A DNA stretch of 64,000 nucleotides from UBA3775 sp964584255 (GTDB lineage: Bacteria; Bacillota; Clostridia; Lachnospirales; Lachnospiraceae): NCBI GenBank assembly GCA_964584255.1, contig CAZOZM010000008.1, forward strand, positions 40,343 through 104,342, written 5' to 3'. The notes beneath the pieces were generated by a model that had not been told where the DNA came from, did no database searches, and worked only from the letters and a program-made list of their open reading frames with translations. The translations under genes and the position numbers were made by a program. Each line of letters starts with the position of its first letter. Within the stretch, counting starts at the first letter, position 1. This document shows, one piece after another, positions 7,305 to 15,418 of this stretch.

Positions 7305-8738
7305 ATGGCAAAAGAAAAGAAATTGGTAGAATCCATTACCTCAATGGAGGAGGATTTCGCCCAGTGGTATACAGATATAGTAAAAAAGGCAGAGCTTATT
7401 GAATATAGCGGAATCCGCGGATGTATGATTCTCAGACCGGCAGGATATGCACTTTGGGAAAACATTCAGGCAGAGCTTGACAGAAGATTCAAGGAAACAG
7501 GTGTTGAAAATGTTTATATGCCTATGTTCATTCCTGAAAGCCTTTTAAATAAGGAAAAGGATCATGTAGAAGGTTTTGCACCTGAGGTAGCCTGGGTTAC
7601 ACACGGCGGTACGGAGAAACTTCAGGAAAGACTTTGCGTAAGACCTACATCAGAAACATTATTCTGTGATCTTTATTCAAGAATAGTAGAGTCCTACAGA
7701 GACCTTCCAAAGGTTTATAACCAGTGGTGTTCAGTTGTAAGATGGGAAAAAACCACAAGACCGTTCCTTCGTTCAATGGAATTTTTGTGGCAGGAAGGTC
7801 ATACTGTTCATGCAACGGCAGAAGAGGCTGAAGAAAGAACGATAATGATGCTCAATGTTTATGCGGATTTCTGTGAGGAAGTTCTTGCGATTCCTATGAT
7901 AAAGGGAAAGAAGACTGACAAGGAGAAATTTGCCGGAGCAAGTGCAACATATACAATTGAAGCACTTATGCATGACGGAAAAGCTTTACAGTCAGGAACC
8001 TCACATAACTTCGGTGACGGATTTGCAAAGGCATTTGATGTTACATATACCGATAAAGACAATCAGATTAAGCACGTTCATCAGACAAGCTGGGGAGTAT
8101 CCACAAGACTTATCGGTGCCGTTATAATGGTACACGGAGATAACTCGGGTCTTGTTCTTCCACCAAGAATTGCACCTACACAGGTAATGATCATACCTAT
8201 TCAGCAGAAGAAGGAAGGCGTTCTTGAAACAGCAGCCGCCATTAAAGAAAAGCTTGGCGGTTTCAGGGTAAAGGTTGATGATTCGGACAAGTCACCGGGA
8301 TGGAAGTTCAGCGAGCAGGAAATGAGAGGAATTCCTGTAAGAGTTGAAATCGGTCCAAAGGATATCGAAAACAACCAGGCAGTAGTCGTAAGACGTGATA
8401 CAAGAGAAAAAATTGTTGTTTCTCTCGATGAGATTGATGTTAAGATGGGTGAAATTCTTGATACGATGCAGAAAGAGATGCTTGAAAGAGCAAGAAAGCA
8501 CCGTGATTCCCATACAACACAGGCTGTAACATGGGATGAATTTAAGGAAGCCGCTGATACAAAGCCGGGATTTATTAAGGCAATGTGGTGCGGAGATCTT
8601 GCATGTGAACTTAAGATTAAGGAAGATGCGGGCCTTTCATCAAGATGTATGCCATTTGAACAGGAAAGAATATCAGAAACATGTATCTGTTGCGGAAAAC
8701 CTGCAAAGTCACTTGTTTACTGGGGTAAAGCATATTAA
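7305..8738 (+). CDS. proS: Proline--tRNA ligase (short, archaeal/eukaryote-like ProRS)
   Basis: Charges tRNA-Pro. At 477 aa it belongs to the short ProRS class lacking the editing insertion of the ~570-aa bacterial type. Class II motif 2 is seen as VVRWEKTTRPFLRSMEF near 146-162, and motif 3-like sequence is near 260-290. The C-terminal zinc-type domain has Cys residues in CGDLACE, SSRCMPF and CICCGK, and the protein ends in a tyrosine (WGKAY), as archaeal-type ProRS enzymes do. GGAGG lies just before the ATG. No T-box leader is visible in the short upstream gap. It is followed by an elaborate structured terminator. Confidence 0.97.
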   Translation: MAKEKKLVESITSMEEDFAQWYTDIVKKAELIEYSGIRGCMILRPAGYALWENIQAELDRRFKETGVENVYMPMFIPESLLNKEKDHVEGFAPEVAWVTHGGTEKLQERLCVRPTSETLFCDLYSRIVESYRDLPKVYNQWCSVVRWEKTTRPFLRSMEFLWQEGHTVHATAEEAEERTIMMLNVYADFCEEVLAIPMIKGKKTDKEKFAGASATYTIEALMHDGKALQSGTSHNFGDGFAKAFDVTYTDKDNQIKHVHQTSWGVSTRLIGAVIMVHGDNSGLVLPPRIAPTQVMIIPIQQKKEGVLETAAAIKEKLGGFRVKVDDSDKSPGWKFSEQEMRGIPVRVEIGPKDIENNQAVVVRRDTREKIVVSLDEIDVKMGEILDTMQKEMLERARKHRDSHTTQAVTWDEFKEAADTKPGFIKAMWCGDLACELKIKEDAGLSSRCMPFEQERISETCICCGKPAKSLVYWGKAY

Positions 8739-8749
8739 GACATAAAAAG

Positions 8750-8842
8750 AAATCAGGCGGATAACGTACCGACTCTAAAAAGTCAGACCTGAAAATCTGA
8801 CGGTTGAAGTCCGGTGCATAAGCTAAACCGCCTGATTTTTCT
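8750..8842 (+). ncRNA. Three-tier structured RNA element ending in a terminator, downstream of proS
   Basis: Three nested helices share one axis. The outer stem is AAATCAGGCGG (8750-8760) with CCGCCTGATTT (8828-8838), 11 perfect pairs followed by TTTTTCTTGTTTT. The middle stem is ACCGACT (8768-8774) with AGTCCGGT (8808-8815), with one bulge. The apical stem is GTCAGA (8782-8787) with TCTGAC (8796-8801). Two purine-rich internal loops (ATAACGT opposite GCATAAGCTAAA; CTAAAAA opposite GGTTGA) separate them. A plain terminator does not need this layout; it looks like a compact folded RNA or ribozyme-like motif acting as the proS terminator. It could not be matched to twister, hammerhead or another known class from memory. 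Confidence 0.5.
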
Positions 8843-8941
8843 TGTTTTATCGAACCGGCAGTTTTGCAATATGTGAATCGGCGGAATAATTCAGACTCCA
8901 CAGGTTAATAATAGATTTGTAAAAAAAACCGGGAGGAGCAT

Positions 8942-9571
8942 ATGCAGCAGGAAAAGATTGTAATGTCGGTACCAACCTATGTAAGGGTGATAGATAAATC
9001 GGTGAAGGTGAAGGATATCGTCAGCCTTGCAGGAAGCAATGATAAGCTTGTGAAAAGGCTTGAAGAAGAGTTTTTTTACAATTTCTGCGATGATAAAAGT
9101 GTTCAGGTGTTTTCTTCGCTCATGCTGACGGCTTTTCTTGAGAATAAATGTACCGGGCTGGAGGTATTTAACGAAGGTGAAACGGAATTTATATTGGAAT
9201 ATAAACCTGAGAGAAAGAATACCCGTGCGGAGAATGTGTGGGAACTGATTAAAGTTGCACTGATAAGCCTTGCGATTTTCACCGGTTCTGCATTTACGAT
9301 TATGACATTCAACAGTGATGTCGATGTCGGTGGAGTGTTTGAGAAGGTGTATGAGCTTGCAGGCATTCCGGAGTCGGAAAGCAGGATACTTGAAATCTGT
9401 TACTCCATCGGGCTTTTTGTGGGTATAACGCTGTTTTTTAACCGTTTTCCTCTAAGAAAAAGCAGGATGAATCCGACACCGCTTGAGGTACAGATGACGG
9501 TGTATCAGGATGGTGTGAACAAGGCGGTTGTGGAGCAGTCGTTAAAAGACGGCAGTGTGCATAATGTATGA
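8942..9571 (+). CDS. spoVAA: Stage V sporulation protein AA
   Basis: Component of the SpoVA machinery that moves dipicolinic acid into the developing spore. The 209-aa product has a soluble N-terminal half (about 1-98) and two membrane segments (about 99-120 and 140-162). It shows the conserved C-terminal NPTPLEVQM motif (res 180-188) of SpoVAA. GGGAGGAG precedes the ATG. The 3' end overlaps spoVAB by 4 bp, showing translational coupling. No convincing sigma-F/G promoter could be assigned by eye in the 100 bp upstream. Confidence 0.93.
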   Translation: MQQEKIVMSVPTYVRVIDKSVKVKDIVSLAGSNDKLVKRLEEEFFYNFCDDKSVQVFSSLMLTAFLENKCTGLEVFNEGETEFILEYKPERKNTRAENVWELIKVALISLAIFTGSAFTIMTFNSDVDVGGVFEKVYELAGIPESESRILEICYSIGLFVGITLFFNRFPLRKSRMNPTPLEVQMTVYQDGVNKAVVEQSLKDGSVHNV

Positions 9572-9981
9572 GGGAAACAGTGACTTATTTTGTGGTTGGA
9601 TTTACGGGAATAAGCGCGGGAGTGCTTGTGGCCGGCGGACTGTTTGCATTGCTTACGAAAGTCGGTGTCATTACAAGGATGATTGCCTTTTCGGGAACTC
9701 AAAAGTCGATTCCTCTTTATTCGGCAATAATAGCTGTCGGGGGTATATGGGGCAATCTGATATCCGTGTTTGACCTGAAACTGCTTAAAGGGGTGGTTTC
9801 GCTTGGGATTTTCGGTATCATGAGCGGACTCTTTACCGGGGCACTTTCGATAGCACTGGCAGAGAGCATAAATGTGTTTCCGGTGCTGTTTAAAAAGACG
9901 AAGATTCACAGAGGCATATCGTGGATAATGTTTGCTTTCGCCGCAGGAAAGCTTGTCGGGGCTTTTTTGCAAATGGTTTAA
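9568..9981 (+). CDS. spoVAB: Stage V sporulation protein AB
   Basis: Integral membrane partner of SpoVAA in spore dipicolinate uptake, 137 aa and almost wholly hydrophobic, with about four or five membrane segments. The motif SGTQKSIPLYSAIIAVGGIWGN region (about 42-63) is typical of the family. It starts inside the ATGA overlap with spoVAA. The remaining spoVA genes (AC, AD, AE, AF) do not follow; a deacetylase gene is next. The pair must therefore function with SpoVA proteins encoded elsewhere. Confidence 0.92.
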   Translation: MRETVTYFVVGFTGISAGVLVAGGLFALLTKVGVITRMIAFSGTQKSIPLYSAIIAVGGIWGNLISVFDLKLLKGVVSLGIFGIMSGLFTGALSIALAESINVFPVLFKKTKIHRGISWIMFAFAAGKLVGAFLQMV

Positions 9982-10015
9982 TAAATTCATAAGGATTTGG
10001 TAACAAATAGGTGAT

Positions 10016-10042
10016 GATATTTTGAAATATCAAAGGTATAAT
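10016..10042 (+). promoter_or_regulatory. Promoter region with perfect inverted repeat upstream of the Ig-like deacetylase gene
   Basis: TATAAT at 10037-10042 is immediately preceded by GATATTT-TG-AAATATC (10016-10031), a perfect 7-bp inverted repeat covering the -35/spacer position. No good -35 hexamer is present. This is consistent with a regulated promoter, with the repeat as operator; the regulator is unknown. Confidence 0.4.
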
Positions 10043-10103
10043 GGCAGTCAATATATATCATTGACGGCAGTATAAGTGAAAGCCGCAGGGGAATGAGGAA
10101 AAA

Positions 10104-11783
10104 ATGAACAGAAGACAAAAAAGAGTGTTGATTGTAAGCGGGGCGGCGGCCCTGGTTCTGTTGCTGATTCTTATAATTATGGCAGTAATGAACAGAAAAT
10201 ATATCGAGATGAGTATTCCGGAGTCACAGACCCTGGAGGTGCAGTATGGTGACGATTTTAAGACACCGGATGTGACGGCGGTATACAGAGGAACGATAAT
10301 CAACAAAAAAGGGAAAAAATTAGATGTAACGGTTTCGGGAAGCGTTGATACAAAACAGTTTGGGCATTACGAACTTGAGTATACGGCAAAATATAAAGAT
10401 AAGAGTGCCGTTGCATATATTCTTGTGGATGTTGTTGACACGGCAGGACCGGTAATTACCTTAAACGGCGGAGAAGAAAGAATTGTCAGTCCTCTTGAAA
10501 CATATGTGGAAGAAGGATATACGGCAATTGACAATTATGACGGTGATGTGACGGATAAGGTTGTCTGTGAAGAAATGGATGGAGAATTCGTTTATACGGT
10601 TACGGACAGTCATGGAAATACATCAACAGTTGTAAGAAGGGTAATCTATAAAGACGAAGTACCGCCGGTCATAACACTTACAGGTGATAAGGAACTTGCA
10701 TGGCAGGTCGGTCAGGAATATGAAGAACCGGGCGTGACGGCAGTTGATGACTGCGAGGGCGACATATCTGGACGGATTGAAGTGAGCGGAACGGTTGATA
10801 CATCCGTTGAAGGTGAGTATGAACTTGTTTACAGGGTAAAGGACCAGTATGGAAATGAGGCATCTGAAACAAGGAAAGTAGTTGTCAGGGATACACAGGC
10901 ACCGCTTATCACATTATTAAACGGAGACGTGTATCTGAAAAAAGGCGAAACGTATTCAGACCCGGGATACACGGCGGAAGACTTAAAAGACGGAGATGTT
11001 ACCGGACAGGTTATGGTGAGCGGAACGGTTGATACCGGAACGGAAGGAACATATAAAATAACCTATGAAGTGACTGATTCGAGCGGTAATAAGGCTATTG
11101 CGATAAGAAAAGTATATGTGTATGAAAATCTGGCGAACATTCCGACGTCGGATCCAGGAGATAAGGTGGTTTATCTGACTTTCGATGATGGTCCCGGACC
11201 ATATACGGAGAAGCTGCTGGATGTACTTGATAAATATAATGTGAAGGTAACGTTCTTCGTAACCAATCAGTATCCGAAATACCAGGATCTCATGGCAGAA
11301 GAGGCTAAAAGGGGACATACGGTTGCAATCCATTCATATTCGCATAAGTATCCTGAAATATATGCAAGTGAAACAAATTATTTTGCCGATTTGAATAAAA
11401 TGAGTGACATAATTGAATCCCAGACGGGTGAAAAACCGATGATAGTCAGATTCCCGGGTGGAAGTTCAAACGGAATAAGCAGGAAATACTGTGTCGGAAT
11501 AATGACGAAGGTTACTCAGGCGGTTACGGCAGCGGGGTATAAATATTGTGACTGGAACGTACTCAGCGGAGATGCCGGTGAGACGGAAGTTACGTCTGAA
11601 GTGGTGCAGAATGTAATCGAAGGGATGAAGAGTCACAAGGTTTCATATGTTTTACAGCATGACGTTAAAGAATTCTCGGTTGATGCCGTAGAAGAAATTA
11701 TCAAATGGGGACTTGCAAACGGATATACATTCCTTCCTCTTGAATATGATTCACCTATGTTGCATCACAGAGTAAATAATTAA
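10104..11783 (+). CDS. Membrane-anchored polysaccharide deacetylase with Ig-like repeats
   Basis: Predicted envelope deacetylase acting on N-acetylated glycan such as peptidoglycan. The 559-aa protein has an N-terminal membrane anchor (about 8-27). It then has one divergent and three clear Ig-like (DUF5011/Cry22-type) repeats at about 115-345, each with the pattern PxITLxG...GxTAxDxxDGDxT. The C-terminal NodB domain (about 350-550) shows TFDDGPGP with the metal-binding Asp pair, HSYSHKYPE for the metal-binding His pair, and RFPGGSS. Start ATG at 10104 follows GGGGAATGAGGA. The gene is monocistronic with its own promoter region and terminator. The repeats probably act as a spacer through the wall. 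Confidence 0.92.
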   Translation: MNRRQKRVLIVSGAAALVLLLILIIMAVMNRKYIEMSIPESQTLEVQYGDDFKTPDVTAVYRGTIINKKGKKLDVTVSGSVDTKQFGHYELEYTAKYKDKSAVAYILVDVVDTAGPVITLNGGEERIVSPLETYVEEGYTAIDNYDGDVTDKVVCEEMDGEFVYTVTDSHGNTSTVVRRVIYKDEVPPVITLTGDKELAWQVGQEYEEPGVTAVDDCEGDISGRIEVSGTVDTSVEGEYELVYRVKDQYGNEASETRKVVVRDTQAPLITLLNGDVYLKKGETYSDPGYTAEDLKDGDVTGQVMVSGTVDTGTEGTYKITYEVTDSSGNKAIAIRKVYVYENLANIPTSDPGDKVVYLTFDDGPGPYTEKLLDVLDKYNVKVTFFVTNQYPKYQDLMAEEAKRGHTVAIHSYSHKYPEIYASETNYFADLNKMSDIIESQTGEKPMIVRFPGGSSNGISRKYCVGIMTKVTQAVTAAGYKYCDWNVLSGDAGETEVTSEVVQNVIEGMKSHKVSYVLQHDVKEFSVDAVEEIIKWGLANGYTFLPLEYDSPMLHHRVNN

Positions 11784-11844
11784 GTTCAGACCGGTGTTTT
11801 TTGAACAGACTGTATGAAGCAGTCAGCGGAACGGATGCTATTTT

Positions 11845-11887
11845 AAGGGCAGTGTCGCAGGAAAGTGATGCTGTCCTTGTTTTTTTG
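11845..11887 (+). terminator. Intrinsic terminator after the deacetylase gene
   Basis: AAGGGCAG pairs with CTGTCCTT (one G-U pair) and is followed by GTTTTTTTG. The internal sequence can pair further. Confidence 0.8.
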
Positions 11888-12006
11888 TAAACAGACCAAG
11901 GAAAAACGCCGGACTCTTTAAAATTATGCGTTAAAGCACAAAATCAACCGAAAAGGCGGTTTTAGTTCTAAAAAACCGTGGGCTTAGACGGTTCTGTTTG
12001 TAGGTT

Positions 12007-12043
12007 TTGACAGTTGACAAAGAAGTGTACTTTATAATATGAT
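12007..12043 (+). promoter_or_regulatory. Promoter of ileS
   Basis: Two TTGACA hexamers (12007-12012 and 12014-12019) precede TATAAT (12033-12038) and TATGAT (12038-12043). The best pairing is TTGACA at 12014 with TATGAT at 18 bp; the TATAAT alone is badly spaced. It lies about 200 bp before ileS. The rest of the 11888-12006 stretch shows no clear feature. Confidence 0.6.
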
Positions 12044-12057
12044 AGCAAATGGGGTAT

Positions 12058-12097
12058 AGCAGGTTTCGCTCATTTTTTTGGTCGAGCCCTGCTTTTG
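12058..12097 (+). terminator. Attenuator-like hairpin in the ileS leader
   Basis: AGCAGG (12058-12063) pairs with CCTGCT (12088-12093), with an inner GCTC/GAGC pairing, followed by TTTTG. It lies directly after the promoter in the ileS leader. No T-box consensus (TGGNACCGCG or the AG-bulge) was found in the remaining ~145 bases, so if this is regulatory the mechanism is different. Confidence 0.4.
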
Positions 12098-12244
12098 TGA
12101 TGTTCTAAAGGCATATTTATGCAACATTAAAAACGGAAACCGATAAAGTGATTCCGGATGCCCGGCGAACGGATTATATTAATTTTATTCAATCAGTAAA
12201 TTCAGGAGCTTTAGAAATTAAAGCATTCCGATTGGGAGGTATAT

Positions 12245-15200
12245 ATGTACAACAAAGTTGATACGAATATGAATTTCGTAGAGCGTGAAAAGGCAGTCGA
12301 GAAATTTTGGAAAGAAAACAAAATTTTCGAAAAGTCGATGGATTCCAGAAAAGAGGGACCGACATATACTTTTTATGACGGACCGCCTACGGCAAACGGA
12401 AAACCACACATCGGACACGTTCTTACAAGAGTAATCAAGGATATGATTCCAAGATACCGTACAATGAAGGGATATTATGTTCCAAGAAAGGCCGGCTGGG
12501 ATACACACGGTCTTCCTGTTGAGCTTGAAGTTGAGAAGCTTCTCGGCCTTGACGGAAAGGAACAGATTGAAGAGTATGGTATGGATCCTTTTATCCGTAA
12601 ATGTAAGGAATCCGTTTGGAAATACAAAGGTATGTGGGAAGATTTCTCCGGAACCGTTGGTTTCTGGGCTGACATGGACGATCCTTATGTAACATATCAT
12701 GATGACTTTATCGAGTCTGAATGGTGGGCTTTAAAGACAATCTGGGACAAGGGTCTTCTCTATAGAGGTTTCAAGATAGTTCCTTACTGCCCTCGATGCG
12801 GAACACCTCTTTCTTCACATGAGGTTGCACAGGGATATAAGGCCGTTAAGGAAAGATCTGCCGTTGTGCGTTTCAAGGTAATCGGCGAAGATGCATATTT
12901 CCTTGCATGGACAACAACGCCATGGACACTTCCGTCTAACGTTGCACTCTGCGTAAATCCGGAAGACACTTACTGTAAGGTTAAGGCGGCTGACGGTTAC
13001 ACATATTATATGGCAGAAGCTCTGCTTGATAAGGTTCTGGGACCACTCGGAAGCGAAGAAGTAAAGGCTTATGAAGTTTTAGAGACATATAAAGGCTCAG
13101 AACTTGAAAATAAAGAATACGAACCTCTCTATGCATGCTCAAAAGAAAGAGCGGATGCACAGAACAAAAAGGGATTCTATATTGTATGTGACAGCTATGT
13201 TACAATGACAGACGGTACAGGTATCGTACATATTGCTCCTGCATTCGGTGAAGACGATGCAAATGTAGGACGTAAGTATGATCTTCCTTTCGTACAGTTC
13301 GTTGACGGCAAGGGTGATCTTACACCGGAAACACCTTTCGCGGGTCTCTTCGTAAAGGATGCCGATCCGGAGGTTCTTAAGGACCTTGACGGAAGAGGAC
13401 TTCTTTTTGATGCTCCTAAGTTTGAGCATGATTACCCATTCTGCTGGAGATGTGATACTCCGCTTATCTACTATGCAAGAGAATCCTGGTTCATCAAGAT
13501 GACGGCAGTAAGGGATGATCTTGTAAGAAACAACAAGACCGTAAATTGGATTCCTTCTTCAATCGGTGAAGGAAGATTCGGAAACTGGCTTGAAAATATT
13601 CAGGATTGGGGTATTTCCCGTAACCGTTACTGGGGTACACCGCTTAACATCTGGCAGTGCGAATGCGGCGAGATGATGTCAATCGGATCAAGGGAAGAAC
13701 TTGCGGAAAAGAGCGGAAATCCTGAAAATGCGAAGGTTGAGCTTCACAGACCATACATCGACGAGGTTACGATTCCTTGTCCTAAGTGCGGAAAGCAGAT
13801 GCACAGAGTACCTGAAGTTATTGACTGCTGGTTCGACAGTGGTGCAATGCCGTTCGCACAGCATCATTATCCGTTTGAAAACAAGGAACTCTTTGAAAGT
13901 CAGTTCCCTGCCCAGTTTATTTCAGAGGCGGTTGACCAGACAAGAGGATGGTTCTACTCACTTATGGCAGAATCAACAATCCTTTTCAATAAAGCACCTT
14001 ATGAAAACGTAATCGTTCTCGGACTCGTTCTTGATGAAAAGGGTCAGAAGATGAGTAAATCCAAGGGTAATGCGGTTGATCCGTTTGAAGCCCTCAAGAC
14101 TCTCGGCGCAGATGCCATCAGATGGTATTTCTACATTAATTCCGCACCATGGCTTCCAAACAGATTCCATGACAAGGCGGTTGTCGAGGGACAGAGAAAA
14201 TTCATGGGTACTCTTTGGAATACTTATGCATTTTTCGTACTTTATGCGAATATTGATAATTTTGATGCAACGGCATATAAGCTTGAATATGATAAGCTTA
14301 CTGTAATGGATAAGTGGCTTCTTTCAAAGCTTAATACCGTAGTAAAGACGGTAGATGAAAATCTGAATTCATATATGATTCCGGAGGCAGCAAGAGCTCT
14401 TGACGACTTCGTAGACGAAATGAGTAACTGGTATGTTCGCCGCTGTCGTGAGAGATTCTGGGCAAAGGGTATGGAGCAGGATAAGATTAATGCCTACATG
14501 ACCCTTTATACGGCGCTTGTTACAATAGCAAAGACGGCAGCACCAATGATTCCGTTCATGACGGAGGATATTTACCGTAACCTTGTCTGCAGTATAGATA
14601 AAAATGCACCGGAAAGCGTTCATCTCTGCGACTTCCCATCAGTGAATGAGGAATGGATAGACAAGGAACTTGAAGTGAGCATGGAAGAAGTTGTTGAAGT
14701 TGTTGTTCTCGGCCGTGCATGCCGTAATGCAGCAAATATTAAACAGCGTCAGCCAATCGCAAATATGTATGTTAAGAGCGGTAAGCAGCTTGATGATTTC
14801 TATATTGAAATTATTGAAGATGAGCTTAACGTTAAGAAGGTTATTTTCAGCGAGGATGTAAGTGCGTTCACAAGCTACAGCTTTAAGCCGCAGCTTCGTA
14901 CGCTCGGAAAGAGATTCGGCAAGAACATTGGTGCCGTTAAAGAAATCCTTGCAAATATGGACAGTGCAAAGGCTATGGAAGAACTTAACGGTACGGATAT
15001 GGTTACCATAGTTCTCGATGGTGTGGAAGAGAAGATTGCCAGGGAGGATCTTCTCATAGAAGCAGCCCGTAAAGAGGGTTACGTTTCTTCCGCTGACAAG
15101 GGGGTTACCGTTGTACTTGACACAAATCTGACGGATGAACTTATTGAGGAAGGCTTTGTAAGAGAAGCAATCTCAAAGATTCAGACAATGCGTAAGGATG

Positions 15201-15394
15201 CCGGTTTTGAAGTAATGGATAAGATTTCGGTCAGCTTCACGGGAAATGAAAAGATCGAAGAGATTATCAGGAAAAACGAGGAATTCGTTAAGCGCGTAGT
15301 AATGGCAGATCGTATCGTGTATGACAGTGCAGAAGATTTCAGCAAAGAATGGTCACTCAATGGTGAGAATGTAACCATTGGTGTCCGCAGGTAA
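12245..15394 (+). CDS. ileS: Isoleucine--tRNA ligase, IleRS2 type
   Basis: Charges tRNA-Ile and edits valine. It has 1049 aa, the length of the eukaryote-like IleRS2 class rather than the ~920-aa IleRS1 class. The HIGH motif appears as GPPTANGKPHIGHVLTR (His55-His58), the TANG.P.HIGHVL form seen in type 2 enzymes. The KMSKS loop is KMSKSKGN starting at Lys602. The editing domain lies between about 195 and 420, and the anticodon-binding region from about 690. Type 2 enzymes are known to be less sensitive to mupirocin; that is a family property, not tested here. GGGAGG precedes the ATG. The gene is followed 24 bp later by glgP. Confidence 0.97.
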   Translation: MYNKVDTNMNFVEREKAVEKFWKENKIFEKSMDSRKEGPTYTFYDGPPTANGKPHIGHVLTRVIKDMIPRYRTMKGYYVPRKAGWDTHGLPVELEVEKLLGLDGKEQIEEYGMDPFIRKCKESVWKYKGMWEDFSGTVGFWADMDDPYVTYHDDFIESEWWALKTIWDKGLLYRGFKIVPYCPRCGTPLSSHEVAQGYKAVKERSAVVRFKVIGEDAYFLAWTTTPWTLPSNVALCVNPEDTYCKVKAADGYTYYMAEALLDKVLGPLGSEEVKAYEVLETYKGSELENKEYEPLYACSKERADAQNKKGFYIVCDSYVTMTDGTGIVHIAPAFGEDDANVGRKYDLPFVQFVDGKGDLTPETPFAGLFVKDADPEVLKDLDGRGLLFDAPKFEHDYPFCWRCDTPLIYYARESWFIKMTAVRDDLVRNNKTVNWIPSSIGEGRFGNWLENIQDWGISRNRYWGTPLNIWQCECGEMMSIGSREELAEKSGNPENAKVELHRPYIDEVTIPCPKCGKQMHRVPEVIDCWFDSGAMPFAQHHYPFENKELFESQFPAQFISEAVDQTRGWFYSLMAESTILFNKAPYENVIVLGLVLDEKGQKMSKSKGNAVDPFEALKTLGADAIRWYFYINSAPWLPNRFHDKAVVEGQRKFMGTLWNTYAFFVLYANIDNFDATAYKLEYDKLTVMDKWLLSKLNTVVKTVDENLNSYMIPEAARALDDFVDEMSNWYVRRCRERFWAKGMEQDKINAYMTLYTALVTIAKTAAPMIPFMTEDIYRNLVCSIDKNAPESVHLCDFPSVNEEWIDKELEVSMEEVVEVVVLGRACRNAANIKQRQPIANMYVKSGKQLDDFYIEIIEDELNVKKVIFSEDVSAFTSYSFKPQLRTLGKRFGKNIGAVKEILANMDSAKAMEELNGTDMVTIVLDGVEEKIAREDLLIEAARKEGYVSSADKGVTVVLDTNLTDELIEEGFVREAISKIQTMRKDAGFEVMDKISVSFTGNEKIEEIIRKNEEFVKRVVMADRIVYDSAEDFSKEWSLNGENVTIGVRR

Positions 15395-15418
15395 GTCAGA
15401 GACAGAATGGAGGATTTT

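Noticed and set aside
8750..8842. Twister ribozyme
   Set aside because: The element has a UAA-containing internal loop like twister, but the G-rich and C-rich strands needed for the twister pseudoknots are absent.
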